Shown: positions 24,037 through 33,912, numbered from the stretch's first letter. The stretch is DNA of 47,854 nucleotides from Clostridia bacterium (GCA_017435865.1 JAFSEF010000069.1:1-47854), one strand, 5' to 3'. Made by a program: numbers and translations. The notes: generated by a model from the sequence alone, not told the origin.

Positions 24037-25023
24037 ATGACTTTAAAAGGCAGAGACTTTTTAACATTACTTGACTATACACCCGAAGAAATTGCTTACC
24101 TGCTGGACTTGTCCGCAGAGCTGAAAGCCAAAAAGAAAGCAGGCATTCTGCATGACACGCTTCGCGGTAAAAATGTCGCTTTGATATTTGAAAAAACAAG
24201 TACCCGCACCCGTTCGAGTTTTGAGGTCGCAGCACATGATCTCGGTATGGGCAGCACCTACCTTGATCCGTCCGCTTCGCAGATCGGTAAAAAAGAAAGC
24301 ATTGCCGACACCGCACGTGTGTTGTCGGGCATGTTTGACGGTATCGAATACCGCGGCTACGGACAGGAAAAAGTGGAAGAACTGGCAAAATTTGCGGATG
24401 TACCCGTGTGGAACGGACTTACAAACGAGTATCATCCCACGCAGATTCTTGCAGATTTTTTGACCATCCGCGAACATTTCGGCAGACTCAAGGATATTAA
24501 ATTTGTTTACATGGGCGATGCCCGTTACAACATGGGCAATTCCCTGATGATCGGCTGTGCAAAAATGGGACTTCATTTCACGGCTTGTTCTCCTGCAAAG
24601 TATTTCCCCGACGAACAGCTTGTTGAAAAGTGCCGTGCCATTGCAGCCGAAACAGGTGCAACGCTGACTTTTGAAGAAGATCCCATGAAAGCCACCAAGG
24701 GAGCCGATGTCATTTATACCGATATCTGGGTCTCCATGGGTGAACCCATTGAAGCATGGGAAGAACGTGTCGGCGATCTGCTGCCCTATCAGGTCAACAA
24801 AAAACTCATGGACAATGCCGGTGAACAATGTATTTTCATGCATTGCCTGCCCTCATACCACGACCACAAAACACAGGTCGGTAAGGAAATGGGAGAACGC
24901 TTCGGCCTTGATGCGTTCGAGGTGACGGATGAAGTGTTTGAAAGTGCAGCTTCCGTTGTGTTCAAAGAGGCAGAAAACCGTATGCACAACATCAAAGCGG
25001 TTATTCTTGCCACTTTGCAATAA
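24037..25023 (+). CDS. argF: Ornithine carbamoyltransferase
   Basis: A 328-residue cytoplasmic enzyme that makes citrulline from ornithine and carbamoyl phosphate. Signatures: carbamoyl-phosphate loop STRTR (55-59), HPTQ (133-136) and HCLP (269-272), in the order and size normal for the family. ATG 24037 has GAGAGG ten bases upstream; an earlier in-frame start at 23968 would overlap the promoter. No other arginine gene is adjacent. LCAT-like gene 3 starts 27 bp after the stop with no terminator between, so the two are probably cotranscribed. The ARG-box-like operator suggests an anabolic role (argF) over the catabolic arcB, though sequence alone cannot fully separate them. Confidence 0.95.
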   Translation: MTLKGRDFLTLLDYTPEEIAYLLDLSAELKAKKKAGILHDTLRGKNVALIFEKTSTRTRSSFEVAAHDLGMGSTYLDPSASQIGKKESIADTARVLSGMFDGIEYRGYGQEKVEELAKFADVPVWNGLTNEYHPTQILADFLTIREHFGRLKDIKFVYMGDARYNMGNSLMIGCAKMGLHFTACSPAKYFPDEQLVEKCRAIAAETGATLTFEEDPMKATKGADVIYTDIWVSMGEPIEAWEERVGDLLPYQVNKKLMDNAGEQCIFMHCLPSYHDHKTQVGKEMGERFGLDAFEVTDEVFESAASVVFKEAENRMHNIKAVILATLQ

Positions 25024-25049
25024 AGAAGAATTATTAAGGAGTCAGAGTT

Positions 25050-26498
25050 ATGAAAAAACTTATCAGCGTATTGCTTTGTGTTGTCATGCTTTTCGGTTGC
25101 ATCGTTCCCGCGTTTGCTGCTGAAGAAAATGATTATGACGGTGCCCCCGTTGTCATAGTCCGCGGTTTTGATTTTATGGGACTGCATTATGAAGACGGCA
25201 GTCCTGCGCTGACCTTTTCGTTCGGTAACATTTTCCCCGGTGTTGTGAAGCTGCTGTTCAATATGGTTCTCGGCAATGAAATCGGCATGGTCAACACACT
25301 TGTGGATACCGCCAACACCTTGTTTGGGCCCATCTCTGCCGATAATGACGGTAATTCCATTGAAAATATCGGAGTGACCAAGTATACCGGTTCTCTTGCA
25401 GAATATCCCGATTTCTATGAAACACATGGTTATGACAACGAAGAAGGTGTGCTTGCAACCGCTATTGATGAAGTCGGTGCCGAAAATTGCTACTTCTTCA
25501 CCTATGACTGGCGTCAGACTCCGCGTGAGCTTGCAGAACAGCTCAACACTCTTATCGAAACCGCCAAGGAAGAAACAGGGGAGGACAAAGTCCGCCTTGT
25601 CAGTGCAAGTATGGGTACGGTCGTCGCTTGTGCATATATGTATTATTACGGCTATGATTCGGTTTATAATTGCATCTTCCTGTCCGGTGCTCTCAACGGC
25701 ATTTACACCATCGGCGATCTTTTCAAAGGTGAAGTTGCTTTTGATGCAGAAGGTCTTGTCAATTTCCTGAATCTTCTTGTGCAGGACAGCAATCCCTTTG
25801 TGAAATTCCTTGTCAAGCTTGTTGCCAATGAAAAACTGCTCTCTGTTCTTTGCGGTTATATCAACGGTATGGTGGATGAGCACAAGGAGCTTGTTTTTGA
25901 TAAAGGAATGCGTAATTCCTTCGGTCTTGCAATGGGCCTGTGGTCCATGTGTCCCGATGCCGATTTTGATGCTTGCGTTGAATTTATGTTCGGTGACTGC
26001 AAGGATGAATATCCGCTTGTCATGGCGGAACTTGCCGAAATGCGTAACTTCCTGTTTGCAACCGAGACAATAGTGGACGGTGCCATTGCACGTGGTATCC
26101 CCGTTGCATTTCTTTCCAACTACAATCTTCCCATGACCCCTGTCAACACTCGTTGCAAAGCACAAGGTGACCGCGTTATCGAAACCTACGGTACTTCTTT
26201 CTTTGCAACCGCAGCCGATTACGGCACGGTGCTGACTGACGAACAGATTGCAGGTGTTGCAGAAGAATACATTTCTCCTGACCGCATTATCAATGCATCC
26301 ACCTGCCGCTACCCCGCATATACATGGTTCATCAAGGATGCTGCTCATGTTGCATCTGATTATGAAACCGATTATGCCGCATTTGTTGCATGGCTTCTGA
26401 TGAGCGATACGCAGAAAACGGTATATGACAATGCAAAGTATCCGCGTTTCATGCTTTCCGGATCCGATCAGACCCTGACCCCTGCAACGGCTGAATAA
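25050..26498 (+). CDS. Secreted LCAT-like alpha/beta hydrolase 3, Ser nucleophile
   Basis: A 482-residue exported protein with a signal peptide (about 1-23, cleavage after AFA). YDWRQTP (152-158) and the elbow LVSASMG (183-189) give Ser187 in an S-x-S-x-G box with Ser in place of the first Gly. DAAH near the end supplies a candidate catalytic His. Compared with genes 1 and 2 it keeps the canonical Ser and lacks the hydrophobic C-terminal tail, ending in a polar stretch. AAGGAG precedes ATG 25050. Expected role: lipid hydrolase or acyltransferase outside the membrane. Sharing a transcript with argF is unusual and may be fortuitous. Confidence 0.82.
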   Translation: MKKLISVLLCVVMLFGCIVPAFAAEENDYDGAPVVIVRGFDFMGLHYEDGSPALTFSFGNIFPGVVKLLFNMVLGNEIGMVNTLVDTANTLFGPISADNDGNSIENIGVTKYTGSLAEYPDFYETHGYDNEEGVLATAIDEVGAENCYFFTYDWRQTPRELAEQLNTLIETAKEETGEDKVRLVSASMGTVVACAYMYYYGYDSVYNCIFLSGALNGIYTIGDLFKGEVAFDAEGLVNFLNLLVQDSNPFVKFLVKLVANEKLLSVLCGYINGMVDEHKELVFDKGMRNSFGLAMGLWSMCPDADFDACVEFMFGDCKDEYPLVMAELAEMRNFLFATETIVDGAIARGIPVAFLSNYNLPMTPVNTRCKAQGDRVIETYGTSFFATAADYGTVLTDEQIAGVAEEYISPDRIINASTCRYPAYTWFIKDAAHVASDYETDYAAFVAWLLMSDTQKTVYDNAKYPRFMLSGSDQTLTPATAE

Positions 26499-26556
26499 GC
26501 TGAAATAAAAAACAACAACGGGAACTGTAATTGTGCAGTTTCCTATAAAGTAAAAT

Positions 26557-26587
26557 AAGAGCATCCGTCATTGCAGCGGATGCTCTT
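26557..26587. terminator. Bidirectional terminator between LCAT-like genes 3 and 4
   Basis: A perfect 11-bp stem (26557-26567 with 26577-26587) and 9-nt loop with T/A tails on both sides. A weaker 8-bp hairpin lies at 26520-26543. Confidence 0.85.
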
Positions 26588-26599
26588 TTGAATCTGTTG

Positions 26600-28300
26600 T
26601 TATGTTGTAGTCTGCATTGCAGGTTCTTCGTTTGCTGCCTTTGCATTTGCCGTTTTCTTTTTCTTGCGGCGGACAACTGCAAAAACAATCAACGCAATCA
26701 CAAGAACAGGGAAAATGCACACAGCTGCAAGAATAAGTCTGATTGTGGTTGCCAGTTTTGCAGCTTCTTCATCCTGTGCAATGCTGTCTTCGATGGCAAC
26801 GGGCGGGTCGGGAAGATTCTCCTGTGTCAGCGGTACAAGCGAATCACCTTCACGGACAAGATACTGCGGTAAGTCCTCATAAGTCCACACGGTGATTTCC
26901 TCTTCCGAATACGTAACAAGGTCAATCAGTTTTGCAAGCAGGGCAGAGTCAAACACATGGAACATATCTCTTCCGAACCATGTTGTGTCTGCAAATGCAC
27001 AGGTGGATGCATCGATCTGCAGGTCAGGGGAGACATGGTTTTTGCCGCACGGACACTCTTTTGCCTGTTTGTAATCCTGACCGAGTGTTTCATCTGTAGC
27101 GGTCGATATTGCACCAAAACTCGACGCAGTCACGGTGATTGTGCCGTCGGACATTCTGTCATTGTCGGAAGTAATGGGCAGTATATCATAACCGTACTGT
27201 GAAAAAACAGCCGTACGGATTCCGCTGTCCTTCATCTTCTGTATGATGTTGACGTTGTTGGGCTGCACTTCATAATGGAAAAAGTCTCCGCTTGCAAGAA
27301 TGGTGGTAAATTTTTCCTGTTTATCGGGTGTGTTGTAAATCAATTCTCTGACCTGTGTGTAGCGTTCAGCGTTCATAAGGGCATGGAAGCCGGGAATGGT
27401 CGCCAGTGTGGAGTCCACGCTGTCATACAGCCCGTTGTCAACCAATCCCTGTACCAGCTCACCGACATATGTAAGCACAGGCTCAAAAATTCCCATTTTG
27501 TACAACGCACGCAGCACGGGAACCGAAGTACCTGTAAGACCTTCAATATATCTTACAAGAGCTTCCGCATTCAGTGTGATGTTTGCCGAAAACGGGTCTT
27601 CGCAGTTTGCAACACCGTTCATGGTACCTGCAATGAAGACGGCAGAATGAATGTGATTGCTGTCTTTGTAGTTCTCATTTGTGTAGAATGTTTTATACAG
27701 ATAGGTCATCAGAATGCTGTTGCCCATGCTTGTTGCAACAAACGCAACTTTGTCGGAACCTGTCAGTTCCATGACCTGTTTTACATATGCATCAAGCTGT
27801 TCGGCAAGGGTAACAACATCATATCTCCAGTCAAACAGGAAATCGTAGCTGTTTGCATATCCGTTGGGATTGCGTAATGTGTCGGTACTGTTTTCCTTTT
27901 TGCCCGTGTCGGGATCGGGAATGCCGTTGTTGTCGCAGGAAAACGGTCCGAAAATACCTTCGGCAGCCATTTTGAGAATCGCATTGGCTTTGTCGTAATT
28001 CTTTGTCAGAATGGCACTGACCAGAGAAAAAGCGTGTTCTTTTATGACGGGCATGATGATTTCCATGGTAGGTTCCCAGATCCGCACGTCATCCTCTTCC
28101 GTTTCCGTTAACAAGCCGCTGTGGTATTGTCCGCCCAGACCCGTTACAAGAATCAGCGGAACATCTCTTTGCAGTTGTTCGCAGGCGATGTCGCTTTCTG
28201 TTTTTTCTGTCTTTTCTTCGGCTGATGCTGCAACAGAAAAACAGGTAGTCAGCAGCAAAATCGATAGGATAACAGACAGCCATTTTTTCATGTTTTTCAT
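26600..28300 (-). CDS. Secreted, C-terminally membrane-anchored LCAT-like alpha/beta hydrolase 4
   Basis: A 566-residue exported protein. The signal peptide covers about 1-27 (ASA cleavage). The N-terminal strand-loop LVTGLGG (51-57) is followed by FDWRYD (156-161) and the elbow FVATSMG (187-193) with Ser191. The DMFHVFD segment holds a probable catalytic His. The C-terminus has a membrane helix followed by RRKKKK, a stop-transfer anchor, so the enzyme faces outside. ATG 28300 has GGGAG ten bases upstream; the next Met is three codons on. It has its own promoter and is convergent with gene 3. An A-x-S-x-G box in place of G-x-S-x-G is common in LCAT-like bacterial proteins. Confidence 0.83.
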   Translation of the reverse strand: MKNMKKWLSVILSILLLTTCFSVAASAEEKTEKTESDIACEQLQRDVPLILVTGLGGQYHSGLLTETEEDDVRIWEPTMEIIMPVIKEHAFSLVSAILTKNYDKANAILKMAAEGIFGPFSCDNNGIPDPDTGKKENSTDTLRNPNGYANSYDFLFDWRYDVVTLAEQLDAYVKQVMELTGSDKVAFVATSMGNSILMTYLYKTFYTNENYKDSNHIHSAVFIAGTMNGVANCEDPFSANITLNAEALVRYIEGLTGTSVPVLRALYKMGIFEPVLTYVGELVQGLVDNGLYDSVDSTLATIPGFHALMNAERYTQVRELIYNTPDKQEKFTTILASGDFFHYEVQPNNVNIIQKMKDSGIRTAVFSQYGYDILPITSDNDRMSDGTITVTASSFGAISTATDETLGQDYKQAKECPCGKNHVSPDLQIDASTCAFADTTWFGRDMFHVFDSALLAKLIDLVTYSEEEITVWTYEDLPQYLVREGDSLVPLTQENLPDPPVAIEDSIAQDEEAAKLATTIRLILAAVCIFPVLVIALIVFAVVRRKKKKTANAKAANEEPAMQTTT

Positions 28301-28327
28301 TTTTTTCTCACTCCCGGCTTTTTTTAC

Positions 28328-28356
28328 AGTGTAACATATTCAAAAAAATTCGTCAA
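28328..28356 (-). promoter_or_regulatory. Promoter of LCAT-like gene 4
   Basis: Minus strand: TTGACG (28356-28351), 17-bp spacer, TACACT (28333-28328), with TGT before the -10. Confidence 0.75.
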
Positions 28357-28415
28357 TCTTAAAAATATATTGTAAAAAAATTCAGTATTTTTTGCAAATT
28401 TATCACTTTAACATA

Positions 28416-28444
28416 TTGCATTATTGCAGTTTTTGTGATAATAT
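28416..28444 (+). promoter_or_regulatory. Promoter of putP
   Basis: TTGCAT (28416-28421), 17-bp spacer, TAATAT (28439-28444). It is divergent from the LCAT-like gene 4 promoter. Confidence 0.6.
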
Positions 28445-28483
28445 TAGAAAAATATAAAATCAGAAAAAGGAGAATGAAGAAAA

Positions 28484-29986
28484 ATGACAACTCAATTATT
28501 AGCATTTATTCTTTATTTTGTTGTTGTTTTGGGAATCGGTGTATTTTTTATGCTGAAATCCAAAAACGAAGGCGAAGCAGACTATTTCCTTGGTGGTCGC
28601 TCCATGGGACCGTGGGTCACTGCCATGAGTGCACAGGCATCCGATATGAGCGGTTGGTTGCTGATGGGATTCCCCGGCAGTATCCTTGCATTCGGTATGG
28701 GACAGATGTGGATCGGTATCGGTCTTGCTCTCGGTACGGCAGCAAACTGGATATTTGTTGCCAAAAGACTGCGTAACTTTTCAAAAGCGGCAAATGACTC
28801 CATCACTTTGCCCCAGTATCTGAATAACCGTTTTGCAGCCACGAATCCTGCATTGCAGATTATCTGTGCAGTTGTGTTCCTTGTGTTTTTCACGGTTTAC
28901 GTTGCTTCCAGCTTTGTTGCAGGTGCTACGGTACTTACAAGTGTTGTTCCGCAGCTTGCAGGTAAAGAATCACTTGCCTTGGTTATCTTTGCCGTGATTC
29001 TTGTTGCCTACACATTTTCCGGCGGTTTCAAGGCTGTTTGCTGGACAGACTTTTTCCAGGGAATCATGATGCTTGTTGCATTGCTTGCAGTGCCGATTAT
29101 GATTCTTGTATTCAAAGATTTTGACGTTGCCAAGTTGAATTTTGCCATGGCTGACGGCACAATGAACACTTTTGAAGCAAACCCCTTCTCTGTTCCCGTG
29201 AGTGACATCATTTCCGGTCTCGGTTGGGGTCTCGGTTACTTCGGTATGCCTCACATTCTGGTTAGATTTATGTCCATTAAAAAGGCATCCATGGTCAAAA
29301 CTTCTGCTACGGTTGCTATCGTATGGGTCGTTCTCAGCCTCGGTGCATCCATGGCTATTGCCGTTCTCGGCAGAATGATCGTCGGTGAAGCACTTGTAAA
29401 CGCAGGTGCACAGCAGACCATCTTTATTGAACTGGTGCAGAGATATTTCCCCGCATTCATTGCAGGTCTTTTGCTTTCTGCTATTGTTGCAGCTGCTATG
29501 AGTACGGCTGACTCGCAGCTTCTGGTTGCATCTTCTTCCTTTACCAGCGATATCTACAAAGCTGTGTTCAGAAAGAATGCTTCCAACAAGGAAATTCTTT
29601 GGATCGGCAGACTTGTTGTTATGATTGTTGCTGTTGTCGCATTCTTTATCGCAAACAGTGAAGGTAAAGGTGCACAGGCTATTATGAACATGGTTGAAAA
29701 TGCATGGGGCGGCTTCGGTTCCGCATTCGGACCTGTCATTCTGCTTTCCCTGTTCTGGAAACGTACAACATACAAAGGAGCCATTGCAGGTGTTGTAACA
29801 GGTGCGGTTGTTGACGTTGTATGGCTGCTTACTCTTTCTTCTTCCACAGGTATTTATGAAATCGTTCCCGGTTTCATTGCAGGCTTTATCGCTTGTCTGG
29901 CAGTATCTCTGCTCGATAAGAACCTGCCGGCAGAAGTGGTTGCCATTTTTGAAAAGGCAAGTGCGAAGGAATACGACGGCGATTGA
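28484..29986 (+). CDS. putP: Sodium/proline symporter
   Basis: A 500-residue member of the sodium:solute symporter family with about 13 membrane helices. The segment DYFLGGRSMGPWVTAMSAQA, then DMSGWLLMGFPG, is the PutP-type helix-2 region that binds sodium and proline, and SGGFKAVCWTDFFQG is the other hallmark. It imports proline with sodium, for osmotic balance or nitrogen. AAGGAG lies eleven bases before ATG 28484. The gene is monocistronic, with its own promoter and a strong terminator, and shows no obvious link to the lipid island. Confidence 0.93.
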   Translation: MTTQLLAFILYFVVVLGIGVFFMLKSKNEGEADYFLGGRSMGPWVTAMSAQASDMSGWLLMGFPGSILAFGMGQMWIGIGLALGTAANWIFVAKRLRNFSKAANDSITLPQYLNNRFAATNPALQIICAVVFLVFFTVYVASSFVAGATVLTSVVPQLAGKESLALVIFAVILVAYTFSGGFKAVCWTDFFQGIMMLVALLAVPIMILVFKDFDVAKLNFAMADGTMNTFEANPFSVPVSDIISGLGWGLGYFGMPHILVRFMSIKKASMVKTSATVAIVWVVLSLGASMAIAVLGRMIVGEALVNAGAQQTIFIELVQRYFPAFIAGLLLSAIVAAAMSTADSQLLVASSSFTSDIYKAVFRKNASNKEILWIGRLVVMIVAVVAFFIANSEGKGAQAIMNMVENAWGGFGSAFGPVILLSLFWKRTTYKGAIAGVVTGAVVDVVWLLTLSSSTGIYEIVPGFIAGFIACLAVSLLDKNLPAEVVAIFEKASAKEYDGD

Positions 29987-30016
29987 TTTGCTTTCTTGTA
30001 ATCCGATAAATATATA

Positions 30017-30060
30017 AAAAGAAAACAGCGGTGATTTGAAAAACACTGCTGTTTTCTTTT
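30017..30060. terminator. Bidirectional terminator between putP and the vWA/LPETG gene
   Basis: A 17-bp stem (30017-30033 with 30044-30060, one G-U pair) with A/T-rich outer arms that serve both directions. Confidence 0.9.
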
Positions 30061-30075
30061 TTTGTTATAAAGCTT

Positions 30076-33000
30076 TTATAAAGCTTTTTGCTTTTTTCTG
30101 TGTCGGATTGCGACATACACAACAGGGAATGCCATCAATGCAAGTCCGCACACAAACGGAAGTACAATTCCCGTACCGCCTGTTTCAGGTAAAATGTAAA
30201 CATATGCCCGGTTGACAAAGACAAAATCACCGTCGCCAGTCCACAGTGTTCCTTCCGTATCGTCTGCCGATTCATAGATGCGTATGGAGATTTCATCCAA
30301 TGCAACGGTCACTTTGTATATTTTGTCAGAGGCGAAGTAGCCTTCAGGAGTGACGGTCTCTTGCAGCGTGTAGATGTGTCCCGACGGGATTCTGCTGAAT
30401 ACCACCGAACCGTCTGCTGTCGATGTGAAGGGGCCTAAAGTACTGACACTTGTAACAGGCTGACCGTTGCCCTGGCAAACGGAACAGGCTTCGTCATCGT
30501 GCGTCATGGTAAAGACGGCACCTGCAATGGGATCGCCGAGATCGCTTTGTTTTAAGAAGGTAAACTGCTCGTAATAGCCCTCAACAGCCGGCTTTTCAAA
30601 ATACATGACCTTGTTGGCTGAGACCGTTGTTTCATCGTTGGTTGTGGTAACGGTCTTGTACTCAAGGAATGCGTCACCGTTGGTGTTGTAGGTCGTGTAC
30701 TCAACGAATTGAGCATTCTCATTATAAAGTCGGATCCTGTATCTTATTTTATAGAAGAAATAGGTCGTGTTACCGTCTTCGGAGGTATAGGTTTCATAGC
30801 CCGAGTCTTTCAGATCCCAATAAATCGTGGCGTCCTTATGGAAAGCGGTGTTTTCGAGACCGACACCGAATTCACCGTCAATATACTCGAATCCGCCTGT
30901 TTCATTGACGTCATAAACGGGATTGCCGTCCTTGTCGAAGAAATTGATAAATTCAACAACGTGTGCATCTTCACCGAGGACGGGTAAGGGGTCGGTCGTG
31001 GTCCAGATGGTTTCACGGCTTTCCTTGTTCAGACTTTCGATCTCCGCAAAAATAGTGTTGAAAGCAGCCGTGATTTCAGCCTGGTTCGTACTGTCATAGT
31101 AATACCCGGAACCGATGCCGTTACGAAGCCAGTTCTGATAAGCTGCGGTGCTGCTGGCATCCCCTATTTCATAGGAGGTGCTTGTTCGGTCGATAACCGA
31201 AAGACCGGTTCTGCCGTCATACCCTGCAATGGTCTGACCGCCGACGTCAATACCGATGGAGAATATTTTTGCACCGGCATTTTTGATATTGTCAGCCATG
31301 ACTCTCGCTTTGATGGATGCCTTGTCACTGTAGCTTGTACCGTAAGAGCAGTAATAACCCGTCACATAATCATAGAAGACACCGTCTGCACCCTTTGTGC
31401 CGCTGGGTGTGTAGGGGTCATACCCTTCATAAAATGTATCGCTATTATTACTGCTGTTATTGACAAGGTAAGTGGTCGGGAAACCGTCCGACAGGAAGAT
31501 GATATACTTGTTTTCGTTGTCGGTGGCATTGAGCATATCATAGCCCATTTTCAGACCGCCTTCAACGTTTGTAAAACGGGTTTTGTCATCAGTGACATAG
31601 TTATGGATGATATTCCCGGTATCCGATTTCATTTCACTGATCAGGGCTTTGGCATTGGCCGTTGTACATTGCTGCAGTTCGAAAATTTCGTGTGCATGCG
31701 TATTGAACGCAACAAAGCCCAACTGGCTGATGCCTTTTGCCCGTTCGGCAAACTGATTGATAAAGTTTTCAGCCGCAACAACAGCCGCATCATATCTTGA
31801 AGTGGAGCTGCCTGCCGGATACTTGTTGTTCATGGTGTTGGAAATATCCATAACGATGACAACTGCCATATCTGGGTCGGCAAGATAGGTCTGCATACTG
31901 CTTTCGGTGCGTACCGTGAGGGTGATGTCGAATACGTTTTCGATATCGGTACCGTCAATGGTTTTGCTGATTTCAACATCGCCTGCCGCAGAGGTGGTCT
32001 TGCCGCCTGCATCCTTGACCTGCACATCGGAAAGCTCACCATCGTCAATATCCGAAACCGGGATATCCTCCACAACGGGAGGTCCGTCAGGTGTGTCGGG
32101 AACGTCGGGAGTTGATGGTGTTTCGGGTGGTACATAATCGCTGAATGTGACCGTGCCGAAGCTGCCCGTATTTTTGCCCGAAGTGTTCAGGTAGTCAAAA
32201 TTGACAGTGACCTCATCACCGATTTCACAATCAAACGTGTTGCTGTCGCCGTGCGAAAGCAGAACAAAACCTTTTTCGGTGGTCGGCTGCAGATTGCTTT
32301 TGTTGGTCAACTCATAGCCGTACTTGTTTGTAACGATCAGCTCGCCGTATTCGTTTTCATCAACAACCACCGCATACCACCAGTAAAAACCGAAGCTGCT
32401 GTAAGCACCGACCTTGTTGCTGTGGATCAGTACGGTTTTGGAAGCTGTTGCGTTGTCGTAATAGTTGACAAATTCGACCGTTCTGGTTTCCGTGACTGCC
32501 ATGGTGCTTATACCGCTGTAGAGCCATTCGTATTCCAGAAGGCGGTCGCGGTTCACAACGGTTTCACGCAGATCAAGAAGCAGGTTTTCATAGTTTACAA
32601 AGGCTTTGCAAACCGTATCATAAACCTCTTTGTAATAGGCTTCATAGCCGTCGTAATCTTCGTTCTGATCGTATTCGGTGAGCGTATTGTCAAATGTGTC
32701 CGCATCGGGAATGAGGTTAATAAGATAACTGACATATTTCACTGCCTGATCGCGGAATGCTTCGCTTTCCCAATCCAGTGCCCAGGGTTCTTCCAATCCC
32801 CACTGTGTGCAGATCAGCAAACCGTCCGATGTGTAGCAGGCATCTGTATGTGTGTGTCCGTTCAGGTCTGCGGACGCTTGGTTGTCCGTCCCGTCGGTTG
32901 TGTCCTGCGTGATGTCTTCTTCTGTGGCAGGTTCAGCAGCGACAGCATCATCTGCAACAGAAACATCCTCAACAGGTATTGTTGTTTCCGGTTGTGTTTT

Positions 33001-33912
33001 TTCAACACTGAGCTTGTATGTAAGGCCGTAACCGATGATGTGCAGGCTGTCTTCGATCACCATTTCTTCAACGCGGTTGTTGTGATCGCCGACGATAACC
33101 TTGATTTCTGTTTTTGCGGTTTCTTCGGTTTCTTTTTCGGTTAGTTCGCTGATGACGGCAACATGGTCAATGGTTTCGTCTTTGTCCATGTCAAGGAACA
33201 GCAGTTCGCCGACTTTTGCTTCGTGGTTTGCTGCCTCTTCGAACAAGTCTGCCTCCTGCCACTTCTGATGCATGGTCTCGGCATTGGAGCTGAAAAGAGC
33301 ATCATTCTTTTGCATATTACTGTAATGCAGACAGAAGGATACAAACATCGCATTCCAGTTGCCGTAAGGATTGCCGTACCACTCACCGTAGCGTGTGTAG
33401 CCTTGTTTTTTTCCTTCGCTGTCATATTCAAAATTCTGTTTGCTTTCTTCGTAATCCGTCTGCGAAGCGGCAATTTTTATCAGGTTTTCGGGAACAGAGT
33501 CGGAGAGAACAACATCCTCAAACGTTTTTTTCCAGTCTGCAGCGGTTTCAACATCGACGGTTTTGTCGGGGAAGCATTCTGCGGAATGAATGTGTTCCGC
33601 TTTTGTGCAAATGAGCGTTGTCTGATAGCACTCGTCTGTATGTACATGAGGTTCGGAATCTGCCTGTGTGTCTGTTTCGGTGTTTTCGTCAAATTCGCAG
33701 ACGGTTTCACTGATATAGCATTCGTCTGTATGAATATGTGCTTCAAGATCGCAGAACGCATCACCCGTAGCAGTGATGCCGACAAGCTTGAGCCACCAGA
33801 ACACAATGATTGCAACGAGCAAAGCAAAGAAGATGCACAACATGGCAAGTCTTTTTTTGTCAATTCTGAACTTTTTGTGTCTGATGAGATAAAGAATGTC
33901 CGTACTTGCCAA
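30076..33912 (-). CDS. Sortase-anchored vWA surface protein with CHAP-like and SpaA-like domains
   Basis: A 1278-residue surface protein. In order: N-terminal membrane/signal helix (about 22-46); three H-x-H-x-x-x-C motifs (HIHTDECY, HVHTDECY, HIHSAECF; about 60-115); a CHAP-like domain (NWNAMFVSFCLHYS, then VGELLFLDMDKD and DHVAVI); a fourth HTHTDACY; a Pro-rich hinge (PPETPSTPDVPDTPDG); a vWA domain with VIVMDISNT and FLSDGFPT; a SpaA/Cna-B-like domain near 1120-1230; and LPETG (about 1241-1245), a membrane helix and a basic tail. Sortase links such proteins to peptidoglycan or pili. TTG 33912 has GGGGG eight bases upstream; a GTG at 33921 lies against that site. vWA tip adhesins bind host or matrix surfaces; no sortase or pilin gene is in view. 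The MIDAS reads DxSxT. Confidence 0.88.
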   Translation of the reverse strand: MASTDILYLIRHKKFRIDKKRLAMLCIFFALLVAIIVFWWLKLVGITATGDAFCDLEAHIHTDECYISETVCEFDENTETDTQADSEPHVHTDECYQTTLICTKAEHIHSAECFPDKTVDVETAADWKKTFEDVVLSDSVPENLIKIAASQTDYEESKQNFEYDSEGKKQGYTRYGEWYGNPYGNWNAMFVSFCLHYSNMQKNDALFSSNAETMHQKWQEADLFEEAANHEAKVGELLFLDMDKDETIDHVAVISELTEKETEETAKTEIKVIVGDHNNRVEEMVIEDSLHIIGYGLTYKLSVEKTQPETTIPVEDVSVADDAVAAEPATEEDITQDTTDGTDNQASADLNGHTHTDACYTSDGLLICTQWGLEEPWALDWESEAFRDQAVKYVSYLINLIPDADTFDNTLTEYDQNEDYDGYEAYYKEVYDTVCKAFVNYENLLLDLRETVVNRDRLLEYEWLYSGISTMAVTETRTVEFVNYYDNATASKTVLIHSNKVGAYSSFGFYWWYAVVVDENEYGELIVTNKYGYELTNKSNLQPTTEKGFVLLSHGDSNTFDCEIGDEVTVNFDYLNTSGKNTGSFGTVTFSDYVPPETPSTPDVPDTPDGPPVVEDIPVSDIDDGELSDVQVKDAGGKTTSAAGDVEISKTIDGTDIENVFDITLTVRTESSMQTYLADPDMAVVIVMDISNTMNNKYPAGSSTSRYDAAVVAAENFINQFAERAKGISQLGFVAFNTHAHEIFELQQCTTANAKALISEMKSDTGNIIHNYVTDDKTRFTNVEGGLKMGYDMLNATDNENKYIIFLSDGFPTTYLVNNSSNNSDTFYEGYDPYTPSGTKGADGVFYDYVTGYYCSYGTSYSDKASIKARVMADNIKNAGAKIFSIGIDVGGQTIAGYDGRTGLSVIDRTSTSYEIGDASSTAAYQNWLRNGIGSGYYYDSTNQAEITAAFNTIFAEIESLNKESRETIWTTTDPLPVLGEDAHVVEFINFFDKDGNPVYDVNETGGFEYIDGEFGVGLENTAFHKDATIYWDLKDSGYETYTSEDGNTTYFFYKIRYRIRLYNENAQFVEYTTYNTNGDAFLEYKTVTTTNDETTVSANKVMYFEKPAVEGYYEQFTFLKQSDLGDPIAGAVFTMTHDDEACSVCQGNGQPVTSVSTLGPFTSTADGSVVFSRIPSGHIYTLQETVTPEGYFASDKIYKVTVALDEISIRIYESADDTEGTLWTGDGDFVFVNRAYVYILPETGGTGIVLPFVCGLALMAFPVVYVAIRHRKKQKAL

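Noticed and set aside
24037-25023. Arginine deiminase (arc) operon
   Set aside because: No arcA, arcC or arcD is adjacent, and the promoter carries ARG-box-like arms that fit a biosynthetic gene.
24789-26564. A 591-codon open frame antisense to LCAT-like gene 3
   Set aside because: It overlaps a gene with a signal peptide, hydrolase motifs and a ribosome site, and spans the end of argF; no domain is visible in the antisense peptide.
28970-30046. Antisense frame of 358 codons over putP
   Set aside because: Composition (Cys/His/Asn-rich) and lack of any motif mark it as a shadow of the membrane protein gene.
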